Source of the DNA: Acinetobacter piscicola
Lineage (GTDB): Bacteria > Pseudomonadota > Gammaproteobacteria > Pseudomonadales > Moraxellaceae
Direction: 5' to 3'
DNA length: 64,000 nucleotides
NCBI RefSeq assembly: GCF_015218165.1
Contig: NZ_CP048659.1
Location: forward strand, 3,410,001 to 3,474,000
The notes below the pieces were generated by a model. That model did no database searches and was not told the origin of the DNA. It worked only from the letters and a program-made list of their open reading frames with translations. Numbering within the stretch: the stretch's first letter is position 1; every line of letters begins with the position of its first letter. Shown here piece by piece: positions 18,721-27,284 of this stretch. A program made the position numbers and the translations under genes.

Positions 18721-19103
18721 ACGTGCACGCTAAATTTGGGCTTGGAGCATCAGTCATATTCATTCACCAAGCCCTGATCTGTGCAGCATATAATGACGAT
18801 ATATCATGATGAAAATTTCTGTGTAGAACTTGGCCATTTTCACTGCTTTTATTTTAATCATATTGTAATTTTATGTAATATAAATATAACAAATAGACTA
18901 TAAAAATAAAAAAAAACATTTGAAATATAAAAGTTATTTTTTAAAAACAATGCTTTAACTATAATGTCTATTTTTGTGGTCTTGTTGTATCCAAGATGTA
19001 TAACTTTCATTTCTTTTTTACATTTATCAATAACTTAGTTTTAATATTTCGGCCTTATTACTGGGGTACAATCGGTACTCCTCACCTTTGAGGAATGTCA
19101 TTT
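18721..19103. other. Intergenic region; weak stem-loop and promoter region of the repeat protein
   Basis: About 380 bp without a credible gene. GGGCTTGG (18738-18745) can pair with CCAAGCCC (18767-18774) just after the upstream stop codon but lacks a T-run. The rest is very AT-rich and probably holds the promoter of the downstream gene. Confidence 0.5.
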
Positions 19104-19922
19104 ATGAAAACCATAAAAACAACGATCATCGCTGCAAGTATTTTGGCTTGTACACCTGTTTTTGCTGAAACAACTGCTGTAACTCAAGTAAAAGTAGACG
19201 CTGTGGCTAAAGCGGATGCTGCGGCTAAAGCAAAAGATACCGTAATCACTAAAACGGTTGAAACTAAAGATGTGGCAAAAGATAAAATTGTGCATGCAAC
19301 CGATGCGACTGCAACTAAAGCGACTGAAGTAAAAGATGCTGTCGTGGCTAAAACGGTTGAAACTAAAGATGTGGCAAAAGATAAAATTGTGCATGCAACC
19401 GATGCAACTGCAACTAAAGCGACTGAAGTAAAAGATGCAGTCGTGGCTAAAACAGTTGAAACTAAAGATGTGGCAAAAGATAAAATTGCACATGCAACCG
19501 ACGCAACTGCAACAAAAGCGACTGAAGTAAAAGATGCTGTCGTGGCTAAAACAGTTGAAACTAAAGATGTGGCAAAAGATAAAATTGCGCATGCAACCGA
19601 CGCAACTGCAACAAAAGCGACTGAAGTAAAAGATGCTGTCGTGGCTAAAACAGTTGAAACTAAAGATGTGGCAAAAGATAAAATTGCGCATGCAACCGAT
19701 GCAACTGCAACGAAAGCAACTGAAGTAAAAGATGCTGCTGTTGAAAAGTCTGTTGAAGCAAAAGAGTTTGTTGTAGAAAAAGCAGAACAGACCAAAGACG
19801 TCGTCAAAGAACAATCTGAAAAAACTCAAGGTTTTTTCTCTAGAACATGGGAAAAAACTAAAAATTTCTTCCGTGGTGAAGAAACAAAAGCTGCTGAACA
19901 TACAACAAAAACAGGTGCTTAA
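19104..19922 (+). CDS. Secreted LEA-like protein with five 33-residue tandem repeats
   Basis: A 272-aa protein. The signal peptide MKTIKTTIIAASILACTPVFA is followed by an Ala/Lys/Asp-rich helix, then five near-identical 33-aa units (consensus VETKDVAKDKI.HATDATAT with KATEVKDAVVAKT between) and a diverged C-terminal region ending GFFSRTWEKTKNFFRGEETK, a likely amphipathic helix. The repeats have the 11-residue periodicity (33 = 3 x 11) of group 3 LEA proteins, which stabilise cell components during drying. I infer a periplasmic or surface stress-protection role. ATG 19104 is chosen because GAGGA (19090-19094) lies 9 nt upstream; ATG 19095 has no spacing. A terminator follows. Confidence 0.75.
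   Translation: MKTIKTTIIAASILACTPVFAETTAVTQVKVDAVAKADAAAKAKDTVITKTVETKDVAKDKIVHATDATATKATEVKDAVVAKTVETKDVAKDKIVHATDATATKATEVKDAVVAKTVETKDVAKDKIAHATDATATKATEVKDAVVAKTVETKDVAKDKIAHATDATATKATEVKDAVVAKTVETKDVAKDKIAHATDATATKATEVKDAAVEKSVEAKEFVVEKAEQTKDVVKEQSEKTQGFFSRTWEKTKNFFRGEETKAAEHTTKTGA
19233..19727 (+). repeat. Five tandem 99-bp repeats within the LEA-like gene
   Basis: The units start at 19233, 19332, 19431, 19530 and 19629. They differ by few substitutions, many synonymous (for example GTGCATGC versus GCGCATGC, giving Val or Ala). The near-identity predicts copy-number variation between strains. Confidence 0.9.
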
Positions 19923-19951
19923 TGTTTAGCAATCTATTTTAAATACTTTTT

Positions 19952-19980
19952 AAATCCCTCATTGATTGAGGGATTTTTTA
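19952..19980 (+). terminator. Rho-independent terminator after the repeat protein
   Basis: AAATCCCTCA (19952-19961) pairs with TGAGGGATTT (19967-19976), followed by T. It also lies near the 3' end of the convergent dehydrogenase gene. Confidence 0.9.
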
Positions 19981-20000
19981 TGATTAATGCGAATAAAAAA

Positions 20001-20954
20001 TTAATTCACTTGTCGAATTACATTGCCATTTATAAATGCTTTTAAATTTTCAGTCAGTTGACTCACGATGCGCTGCCTTGCATCCACACTGCCCCATGCA
20101 CTATGTGGGGTAATTATTAAATTTGGAATGTCTTCTCCCAACAAAACATTGCCTTGTGTTGGTGGTTCAACAGTTAAAACATCCGTTGCCGCCCCTGCGA
20201 TTTGCCCTTGTCGCAGTGCATTTGCCAAAGCCTGTTCATTAACAATACCACCACGAGCACAATTAATTAGAAAAGCAGAATTTTTCATTAATTCAAACTC
20301 TTTTGCCCCAATTAAATCACGGGTTTGTTCGGTTAAAGGGCAATGTAAAGTTAAAAAATCTACCTGTGGCAATAATTCAGCCAAGGCAATACGACTTGCA
20401 TCCATCTTACGATTAGGCAATGCAGCGAGTAAAACACGCATGCCAAATGCTTCTGCTAAACGTGCAACAGCTTGACCCAGTTCACCATAGCCCACGATCC
20501 CTAAGGTTTTACCTGATAATTCAACAATAGGAAAATCCAACAAACAAAAAATTGGGGAATTATTCCACTGACCTTGCTTAACTGCACGATCATATTGAAT
20601 TAAAGAAGTTGCCAATGCCAGCATCAGCGCAAGTGTATGTTGTGCTACAGCAGCAGTGCCGTAACCCTGACAATTACACACCACAATGCCGTGTTGTTTC
20701 GCTTGCACAAGGTCAACATTGTTTGTCCCTGTCGCAGAGATCAAAATTAATTTCAAATTTTTAGCTTGTTGAATATGCTCAGCCGCAAGCACCACTTTGT
20801 TACTGATCACTACATCGACATCTTGAATACGTTCAAGCAGTTGTTCAGGTGTCGTCGATGTATATAATTTAAAATCATCAAAATAGGACTTTAAATCATT
20901 AAAATTTAAGTCATTTTTATCTAATGATGAATAATCTAAAAATACACCTTTCAT
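20001..20954 (-). CDS. D-2-hydroxyacid dehydrogenase (glycerate/hydroxypyruvate reductase type)
   Basis: A 317-aa NAD(P)-dependent dehydrogenase that interconverts a 2-ketoacid and a D-2-hydroxyacid. The Rossmann motif GIVGYGELG is at residues 152-160. The catalytic Arg, Glu and His are visible as NCARGG (R234), TVEPPTQ (E263) and ITPHSAWG (H284). The overall sequence is closest in character to the HprA/glycerate dehydrogenase branch; unlike SerA it lacks an ACT domain. The substrate is therefore likely hydroxypyruvate or glyoxylate, but this is inference. It is monocistronic, with the TetR-family gene transcribed in the same direction 79 bp upstream. Confidence 0.9.
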   Translation of the reverse strand: MKGVFLDYSSLDKNDLNFNDLKSYFDDFKLYTSTTPEQLLERIQDVDVVISNKVVLAAEHIQQAKNLKLILISATGTNNVDLVQAKQHGIVVCNCQGYGTAAVAQHTLALMLALATSLIQYDRAVKQGQWNNSPIFCLLDFPIVELSGKTLGIVGYGELGQAVARLAEAFGMRVLLAALPNRKMDASRIALAELLPQVDFLTLHCPLTEQTRDLIGAKEFELMKNSAFLINCARGGIVNEQALANALRQGQIAGAATDVLTVEPPTQGNVLLGEDIPNLIITPHSAWGSVDARQRIVSQLTENLKAFINGNVIRQVN

Positions 20955-21033
20955 GGCTATCCCTGCACAAATTAATCAATAAACGATTGAAATTTACCAT
21001 AATTTATCTATAAAAACTGCTTTATTCATATGA

Positions 21034-21729
21034 CTATGGTCGCTCTGCGTCTAATACAAAGTCATTATTTTTTAAGGAAAATAAATAGCTAATCGCAATA
21101 CGATAAGCTTCTTGAATAATGGCTTCAGAAATATAATTTTCTGTGTAATACCCATGCTTCATACAGGTAAACACCAATTCCATCAGAATAGTCAAAGCAT
21201 CAGGTTCTTGGGGTACATAACTATCGACTTGAATCATTTCCAATGCCTTACGTACACTGGCACTGACCTTTTTTAGCTCAACTTGATATTCCATATAAGC
21301 TTGACGAGTAAAAGGTCCACTTAAAATAATTAAACTCGCCACTTCAGAGTCATTAAAAAAATCGGCGGTGGTTCGGATCATACTCGCAGAAAGTTTTTTG
21401 CCATAGTCTTCAATGGAAGATTGCGGATGTTCACTCAGCACTGAGATTGCGGCCTGCCCAATTCTTGTTACTAACTCATTTAAATGCAGCAATGCAATAT
21501 GTCGAAGTAGATCATATTTGCTGGGAAAGAACTGATAAATACTGGTACGAGGAATACCCACCGCATTGGCAATTTCAGGAATCGAAATCCGCTCAATGCC
21601 GACTGCAAGTAATAATTCTTGGGTTTTTTCAATCACCATCTGCATACGTTTCTGGGTACGCTCTTGCTTAGGCTGCACTGCTTTTTTTCTTATTTTTTTC
21701 AAAACTGATGTCGCCTGTGCCTTAATCAT
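21034..21729 (-). CDS. TetR/AcrR-family transcriptional regulator
   Basis: A 231-aa repressor-type regulator. After a basic N-terminal tail (KKIRKKAVQPKQERTQKRMQ) the TetR helix-turn-helix is at about residues 35-75, with RISIPEIANAVGIPRTSIYQ followed by FFPSKYDLLRHIA. The C-terminal ligand-binding part is helical and variable. It lies 79 bp upstream of the dehydrogenase gene in the same direction, so it may be cotranscribed with it or regulate it. Ligand and target operator cannot be read here. Confidence 0.88.
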   Translation of the reverse strand: MIKAQATSVLKKIRKKAVQPKQERTQKRMQMVIEKTQELLLAVGIERISIPEIANAVGIPRTSIYQFFPSKYDLLRHIALLHLNELVTRIGQAAISVLSEHPQSSIEDYGKKLSASMIRTTADFFNDSEVASLIILSGPFTRQAYMEYQVELKKVSASVRKALEMIQVDSYVPQEPDALTILMELVFTCMKHGYYTENYISEAIIQEAYRIAISYLFSLKNNDFVLDAERP

Positions 21730-21987
21730 ACTTAGCCCTTATTTTATCATCTCAATATCAACACATTTATGTTGAATATCGAACAGCCAATCCCTGACTT
21801 GTATTTCACATCATTCTCTATTTTTCATTTTGTAACGATTGAAATTGCAATAAAAATTTAAATGAATTTGATGAAATATAACACAGTATCTGAACAATAA
21901 GAGACTTTTCATCAGTATCAAACTTAAATTTGTTTTTGTGCCTGATTTATTGCATATTTAAATCTTCATTTGTTGGGTCAGACAAAA

Positions 21988-22419
21988 ATGTTCAATGTAC
22001 ACTGTTTTGCAAAGATTCAGTTTGGATTCAGCATGTGCTGTATGTATCTATTCAGTTCTTTTTGTCAGGCTGATACCACACTACAAATAATTGAAAATGT
22101 TGAACAATACTCATCAACTGAAGGAAATGCTATACGACTTTCCAAACTCAAACAAGGCTGTAAAATCGAAGCGCTATTTTTTGGTGAAACAGGCAAAATT
22201 AAAGAAAATTATCTGTTTCAACAGCAACAATTAAATTATGCAGCACGTTATGAATATCGCTATACCGATGGTGGTTTAACCAATCTATCGGAAAATAAAG
22301 GTCATTTTACAACTCAACACCAGCGTATTGAGTTAAACCCTCAAGCACCGCAAACACTCGCCGACTTTCAGGAATATCGATCTTTATTTTCACGCATGGA
22401 ATTAAACAAATGTCGCTAG
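21988..22419 (+). CDS. Small secreted hypothetical protein
   Basis: About 143 aa, probably exported: the N-terminus CFAKIQFGFSMCCMYLFSSF is hydrophobic and ends in a possible cleavage site before QADTT. The mature part has two cysteines (GCKIEALFFG and the C-terminal NKCR) and a charged beta-type domain, as in the lipoprotein at 17099. The frame is open from a TTG at 21970, but ATG 21988 is the more likely start. The stop overlaps the convergent hydrolase gene by 4 bp. Function unknown. Confidence 0.65.
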   Translation: MFNVHCFAKIQFGFSMCCMYLFSSFCQADTTLQIIENVEQYSSTEGNAIRLSKLKQGCKIEALFFGETGKIKENYLFQQQQLNYAARYEYRYTDGGLTNLSENKGHFTTQHQRIELNPQAPQTLADFQEYRSLFSRMELNKCR

Positions 22420-23678
22420 ATAATGCTGTATTTTTCAGTCTCTTGCACACTTTCAGCATCAAAATAACAATTTCCAGCTTCATCACAACGCATATATAAA
22501 TTTTTATAGCTCAACACATAAAAATCTGCACATTTTTTAATGACAATTGGGTTCATATCCATCGACAAAGCATCATCACATTTGAATAATTTGGTCACAC
22601 GGCGATCATTCATACAGATCAAATAGGTCTGTTTTTTCACTTCGATTTCAACTAAACCCGTGTGTTCAACACTCAAAGGAATAATATATTTTCCATTTAT
22701 ATCAATCACTTGCTGATTATAGCTTTCAAGTTTTTGGGTAATAACATTAAATACAATGATATTGCCAAAACAGTCCTGTAACTGAGTTTTTTCTTCAAAA
22801 GGCAAGTTCACTTGAATGCCAAGCTTTTGTAAATCTTGCTCATCGACACGTTTATTCGTCAGTAAAATACGGGTGATGGTCTGTTTTAAATTGGTATCAA
22901 AAAAAGTGCTATCGAGTTGTAAATCAACCCCTTTTAATATTTTTCCTAACGCTTCATTATGCGTACCTAACAAATGCGCAATCACACTGCGATAGTAAAA
23001 TTTACTGTTCTTTTTGACTTCACGAATTTGCTTATAAAAATAAGTCTGATCATAAGGATGTTCAATAAAGTCATGTAATAAAGCAGAGTTTGCTAAAACC
23101 GCAATGGCATCATGTCCTGTATAAGGCAAATGCAAGGTATGTAATTGTGGAATCAGTGGTTTTATTTTTAAATAATGCTCTTTGTCATTTTCAAAATACG
23201 GATCGTAAACAATAATATATTCACAATTTTCGACAATATCCTGTGGCTGAATCCGCATATCTGCATTTAATTTGGCATCATAAAAGTCGGTATAACGTTT
23301 ATCTTCAACTTCATTCGGGTCGATTGAATATTGTGGCACCATCGCCACGACACGTGTCATTTGTAATGGTTTTGAATATTTAATTGCAGCATAGCCACCC
23401 ATTGAGCCGCCATACCCCACGATTTTTTTAAATTGTTTTAAAATCGGTTGTAACTGTTCAAGTAAAGCCAACATGCTTGACATAGGAAACCATGACTTTT
23501 GTTTTGGCATGATGCCAACCATACTATAGTCATATTTCATCAATGATTTTTCAGCATTAATCGACAAGCCTTTGGCACGTGTAATCAAATCACCAAATGA
23601 CAAAACCAAAGTGTCAGTTGTGCCTTGTAAGTAAATTGCTCGAATATGATCGTCTTCAAAAATGATTTGCTTGTCCAT
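22416..23678 (-). CDS. Alpha/beta-hydrolase-fold protein of unknown substrate
   Basis: A 420-aa protein. The nucleophile elbow GYGGSMGGYAAIKYS puts the catalytic Ser at residue 92. An acid in YIIVYDPYFENDKEHYLK and a His in LPYTGHDAIAVL (near residue 200) would complete the triad. The remaining 200 residues form an extra C-terminal domain without a clear match, ending in several Cys-containing strands. There is no signal peptide, so it is cytoplasmic. Similar proteins occur near polysaccharide or surface-modification genes, but nothing in the neighbourhood supports that here. Confidence 0.75.
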   Translation of the reverse strand: MDKQIIFEDDHIRAIYLQGTTDTLVLSFGDLITRAKGLSINAEKSLMKYDYSMVGIMPKQKSWFPMSSMLALLEQLQPILKQFKKIVGYGGSMGGYAAIKYSKPLQMTRVVAMVPQYSIDPNEVEDKRYTDFYDAKLNADMRIQPQDIVENCEYIIVYDPYFENDKEHYLKIKPLIPQLHTLHLPYTGHDAIAVLANSALLHDFIEHPYDQTYFYKQIREVKKNSKFYYRSVIAHLLGTHNEALGKILKGVDLQLDSTFFDTNLKQTITRILLTNKRVDEQDLQKLGIQVNLPFEEKTQLQDCFGNIIVFNVITQKLESYNQQVIDINGKYIIPLSVEHTGLVEIEVKKQTYLICMNDRRVTKLFKCDDALSMDMNPIVIKKCADFYVLSYKNLYMRCDEAGNCYFDAESVQETEKYSII

Positions 23679-23798
23679 TGCAATACCGAAAAACGGCTCT
23701 CTTATCTTTCGTTAAAATTAAATAAATAGATAACTTGCCTATTCATCGTATCAAGTGTCATATTTTATAGAGTCTGCACAGATAAAAAAGCGCAAAAT

Positions 23799-24578
23799 AT
23801 GACACATTCTCTACATCCTGCTGCACAGAAAGGCTTTAGTTCTGCTGCTGAACTATATCAACAAGTACGTCCAAATTATCCATCTGAAATTGTTAATTGG
23901 CTAATTGATGAGCTGAAAATTCAATCCAACTCGACTGTGGTTGATTTAGGTGCAGGAACAGGTAAGTTTTTGCCTTATTTAAAGCAAGCAAGCTCGCAAA
24001 TTATTGCAGTAGAACCTGTGGCAGAAATGCTTACTCAGTTACATCTTGCTCATCCCGATGTCCAAACATTACAAGCAAAAAGTGATGAGATCGCACTGGC
24101 TTCAGAAAGTGTTGATGCCATTTTATGTGCTCAATCCTTTCATTGGTTTGCCAATATCGAGAGCTTGAATGAAATTTACCATATCCTAAAACCCGAAGGA
24201 CATTTAGGCTTAGTGTGGAATCAGCGCGATGAAAATGTACCATGGGTTAAAGCATTAGCCGACTTAATTGCTCCCTTTGAAGGAAATACACCTCGTTATC
24301 ATCGTGGCGATTGGCAACACGTCTTTGAACATCAATTTTTATTTCAGCTCGAAAGTTTAAAATTATTTTCACAAATTCATAAAGGAACAGTTGAAAATGT
24401 GGTCAGTAAACGATTATTGTCAACTAGCTTTATTGCTGCTATGCCTTCCACACAACAGCAACAGCTAAAACAACAATTTGAAGCTATTATATTAGAACAT
24501 ACAGGCAAATATGCAGATGACGAAATCGAGTTTCCTTACGTCACTTATGCTTATCACTTTAAAAAGCAAACCCGATGA
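23799..24578 (+). CDS. Class I SAM-dependent methyltransferase
   Basis: A 259-aa methyltransferase. Motif I VVDLGAGTGKFLPYL is at residues 47-61, the acidic end of strand 2 is in IIAVEPVAEML, and motif III/IV has VDAILCAQSFHWFANIES, of the Methyltransf_11 type seen in UbiE/BioC-like enzymes. The substrate is unknown. Its stop overlaps the frame of the next lipoprotein gene (ATGA at 24575), so the two are probably cotranscribed. Confidence 0.88.
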   Translation: MTHSLHPAAQKGFSSAAELYQQVRPNYPSEIVNWLIDELKIQSNSTVVDLGAGTGKFLPYLKQASSQIIAVEPVAEMLTQLHLAHPDVQTLQAKSDEIALASESVDAILCAQSFHWFANIESLNEIYHILKPEGHLGLVWNQRDENVPWVKALADLIAPFEGNTPRYHRGDWQHVFEHQFLFQLESLKLFSQIHKGTVENVVSKRLLSTSFIAAMPSTQQQQLKQQFEAIILEHTGKYADDEIEFPYVTYAYHFKKQTR

Positions 24579-24601
24579 ATATCTTAAGGAGTTTTAGTTT
24601 C

Positions 24602-25153
24602 ATGCACCTCTTACGTCCCTTGGCTTATATTTCAGTCCTCCTAAGCGCTGTTCTGATTGGTGCATGTTCATCACAAAATGATAAGAATGCAGAACAATCA
24701 ACACATAAAACCCAACAAAGTTCTGAAGCGGTCATGAAAGAACTCAAAACTAAGCCGATTCAAAATTTTCCAAGTACACCTAAAGATGCAGCCGACATTA
24801 CTTTACTTGATGAATATCAAGAAAAGTTCGATGCCATGAATGAAGCTTTAGAGGCTGATTTAGAAAAAATGGATGCTGAAGGCACATTGACTGAGGAAAT
24901 TGACCAACAACGTAAACGAGATAGCATCCAATCTGCTTTAAATATGCTCAAAGAGTTAGATTTAAAAACTGAACAAGGTCGCTATATTCAAGGTTTGCTC
25001 TATCAATATTGGGAAAATCAAGCCAAAGCCTTTGACAGTAAAATGCAAACGAAGGATCAAGCGAATAATCCTGCTGAATCTGTCCGTGGTATGAGTGATT
25101 TGCTGAGTGCAGAAGCACAGTTAGATCATTGGAAAACCAAAACAACCCCATAA
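24602..25153 (+). CDS. Hypothetical lipoprotein
   Basis: About 183 aa. The signal MHLLRPLAYISVLLSAVLIGAC ends in the lipobox IGAC, with modified Cys22. The mature protein is acidic and helical, likely a coiled coil (EKFDAMNEALEADLEKMDAE). The frame is open from ATG 24575, which overlaps the methyltransferase stop, but AAGGAG at 24586-24591 lies 10 nt before ATG 24602 and this start gives a normal lipoprotein signal, so I prefer it. Function unknown. Confidence 0.72.
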   Translation: MHLLRPLAYISVLLSAVLIGACSSQNDKNAEQSTHKTQQSSEAVMKELKTKPIQNFPSTPKDAADITLLDEYQEKFDAMNEALEADLEKMDAEGTLTEEIDQQRKRDSIQSALNMLKELDLKTEQGRYIQGLLYQYWENQAKAFDSKMQTKDQANNPAESVRGMSDLLSAEAQLDHWKTKTTP

Positions 25154-25289
25154 ACATTTAATAAGAGATTGAAAATTTGCTTTCAAGAGCAAGCTGCTGA
25201 GATCGATCCCAGCAGCTTTATGTTATGTATTTCAGAAATACGCAGGATATTGAACTTTCTACCCAGTTCTCCCATCATTTTTTTTGATT

Positions 25290-25850
25290 TTAAATATTCT
25301 GCTTTTCAACCCACTGAATTGAGTCGACTCGAATCAATTTACATGCGCCATCGCCAATTCCAGTCCAATCTAGGGCTGACTTCCAAACCAAGTCTTTATC
25401 ATTAATCTGCACTAAATCTCCCGTTAAACGGACGAGATCACCTCGTTTAACTTTCTTAATTTCTTGGGCAATTTTGGGATTGGCAGGAATAATATGCATA
25501 TTACTCACCATTTGCGTTGCCAGTTTTGGCGGCACAGGTGGACGTGCCATTTTCCAATTCAAATAACGATCATATTGGTTAATTGAAATCTGCCGAGCAA
25601 TTTCAGGTTCAGTAAAAATGCCACGTGTGACTGCATAATCGATGGGTGAAAATTTGGCTTGTTCATCATCTTGATATTCTTTCGAACCTAAAATACGAAA
25701 CTCACCATGAAAGGGTTCAAGTACAGAGATGCGTTGATCTTTAATAATCGGCGCTAATCCATTAGCAATATTATATTCAGCAGATTGAGATGCATTCACA
25801 GATGCTGAACATAATGCCAAAACTGCTGCGCACCATAAATTCCGTGTCAT
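25290..25850 (-). CDS. Hypothetical periplasmic protein
   Basis: About 186 aa with a Sec signal peptide (MTRNLWCAAVLALCSASVNA). The mature domain contains FHGEFRILGSKEY and VKRGDLVRLTGDLVQINDKD, the latter resembling an OB-like barrel, then the conserved-looking WKSALDWTGIGDGACKLIRV near the end. ATG 25850 is preferred over ATG 25868 because AAGGTG precedes it and the signal then starts at the N-terminus. I cannot assign a function. Confidence 0.7.
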   Translation of the reverse strand: MTRNLWCAAVLALCSASVNASQSAEYNIANGLAPIIKDQRISVLEPFHGEFRILGSKEYQDDEQAKFSPIDYAVTRGIFTEPEIARQISINQYDRYLNWKMARPPVPPKLATQMVSNMHIIPANPKIAQEIKKVKRGDLVRLTGDLVQINDKDLVWKSALDWTGIGDGACKLIRVDSIQWVEKQNI

Positions 25851-26026
25851 ATTCTTCACCTTCAACATCTCTTTTGAACGATTTCTTCAGTATCAGTATC
25901 GCTGATGAAAATTAAAATAAAATCAAGTTTAAGTAACAAAATATAGAAATTTTGTCACTTGTTTGTCTTATATTTAAGTCTATATTTTCGTTACACTATT
26001 TTTTTAATAATAAAACTGTGAAAGCA

Positions 26027-26647
26027 ATGATTTATAAATTTTATCAACAACGTATTTTTCCATATTTACTCAATCACATTATGCAAACCCCAAGTATGAT
26101 GGAAGCACGTGCAGAGCTACTCAGAAAAGTGCATGGCCGTGCTTTAGAAATTGGTTTTGGGACAGGTCTAAATTTACCCTTTTACCAAGTCGAAGAACTC
26201 ATCGCCTTAGAACCCAATGCTGATATTTATCAGTTGGCACAAAAACAGGTTTTAAATACTCCTTTTCATGTCCAGCACATTCAAGCCAGTGCTGAAAAAC
26301 TACCTTTTGCTGACCATTCTTTAGATCATATTGTCAGTACATGGACGATGTGTAGTATTGCCCATTTAGAACAAGCTTTAGCTGAAATTTATAGGGTGCT
26401 GAAACCTGAGGGAACTTTTCATTTGGTTGAACATGTGCAATATCACGATCATCCAACCCTGAAAAAATTGCAAAACTTACTCACCCCTGTACAAAAAGTC
26501 ATTGCAGATGGTTGTCATTTAAACCGCAATATTGAACTGTATTTATCCAATGCAAACTTTAAATTTGTCGAAAAATATTATTTTGATGCCGATGACCTAC
26601 CCAAAGTGGGATGCCGTATGTTGTTGGCACGTGTACAAAAAGCCTAG
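26027..26647 (+). CDS. Class I SAM-dependent methyltransferase
   Basis: About 206 aa. Motif I ALEIGFGTGLNLPFY is at residues 39-53, followed by LIALEPNADIYQLA and the VSTWTMCSIAHLEQALAEIY and VLKPEGTFHLVEH blocks, typical of the UbiE-like/Methyltransf_11 family and related to eukaryotic METTL7-type enzymes. The frame runs upstream to a TTG at 25952; ATG 26027 gives the standard N-terminus MIYKFYQQRIFPYLL. The substrate may be a lipid or thiol, but this is not shown. Confidence 0.85.
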   Translation: MIYKFYQQRIFPYLLNHIMQTPSMMEARAELLRKVHGRALEIGFGTGLNLPFYQVEELIALEPNADIYQLAQKQVLNTPFHVQHIQASAEKLPFADHSLDHIVSTWTMCSIAHLEQALAEIYRVLKPEGTFHLVEHVQYHDHPTLKKLQNLLTPVQKVIADGCHLNRNIELYLSNANFKFVEKYYFDADDLPKVGCRMLLARVQKA

Positions 26648-26663
26648 CTCAATTGATATTTTT

Positions 26664-27131
26664 TTAATCATCAAAATCGATACGAATGGTTTCAAAACGC
26701 ACTCGCCCTGCTCGGATGGCTTGGGCAATAGCGTGTTGCCCCTTTGTCAAACGTGCGCCCCCACTTTTGATATCAATCAGTACGATTTCAATATCTTCAG
26801 CCGCACCTTCATCATCACGAAATGCGCTATACCCATCAAAGACGACATAATCGATGGGATCGCCTAAGAACTTGGCATCACTGGGTAAATATTGAAACTG
26901 TGGCATGATGGGTGCGAGTTGCTCTGCCATTTTCCCTTTTAAAACTGCACGACTGGTATTTACACTGCGTTTTTTTGCCTCAGCTAAAGCGTGCTGATGT
27001 TCAAGTTCTAACTCGGCAATATAACGCTCATATTCTGCTTTGATTTTTCCATTTCGTGTACTGGACAGCACCCATGTTGTTAAAACAATGCCGATACATG
27101 CACCAAGCAACATTGCCATCCACAGCGACAT
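26664..27131 (-). CDS. Membrane-anchored Holliday-junction-resolvase-related nuclease domain protein
   Basis: A 155-aa protein. A single N-terminal membrane helix (residues about 4-22) is followed by a short coiled coil rich in Glu/Lys and then a domain with PD-(D/E)XK features: LGDPIDYVVFDG, then EIVLIDIKSGGARLTKGQ, where the D-I-K is the likely metal site. This matches the family described as endonuclease related to archaeal Holliday junction resolvase. The membrane anchor puts the domain in the cytoplasm at the membrane. It is divergent from the ParA-like gene 150 bp away. Confidence 0.78.
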   Translation of the reverse strand: MSLWMAMLLGACIGIVLTTWVLSSTRNGKIKAEYERYIAELELEHQHALAEAKKRSVNTSRAVLKGKMAEQLAPIMPQFQYLPSDAKFLGDPIDYVVFDGYSAFRDDEGAAEDIEIVLIDIKSGGARLTKGQHAIAQAIRAGRVRFETIRIDFDD

Positions 27132-27284
27132 AATGAGTTCCTATCTATCATTCATTGGGCTTAAAATTAAGCTTAGGTTTTGTAAAATAATTTTCAATGT
27201 AAACAACTCTAAGACTTTTGTCATCTGTAACCTATCACTTTAAAAATAATGCTAAGCTAGTGGCAGGACGGGTTGGGTGAATCA

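Noticed and set aside
19233..19727. Regular repeats suggesting a CRISPR array
   Set aside because: The units are directly adjacent 99-bp coding repeats without spacers and lie in a good reading frame.
19098..19901. Long minus-strand open frames (267 and 207 codons) opposite the repeat protein
   Set aside because: They arise from the repeated codons of the real gene, have implausible Cys/Phe- or Thr/Val-only composition and no ribosome-binding site.
24575..24601. ATG overlapping the methyltransferase stop as start of the lipoprotein
   Set aside because: It would add nine residues before the lipoprotein signal, and AAGGAG is placed for the ATG at 24602; kept only as an alternative.
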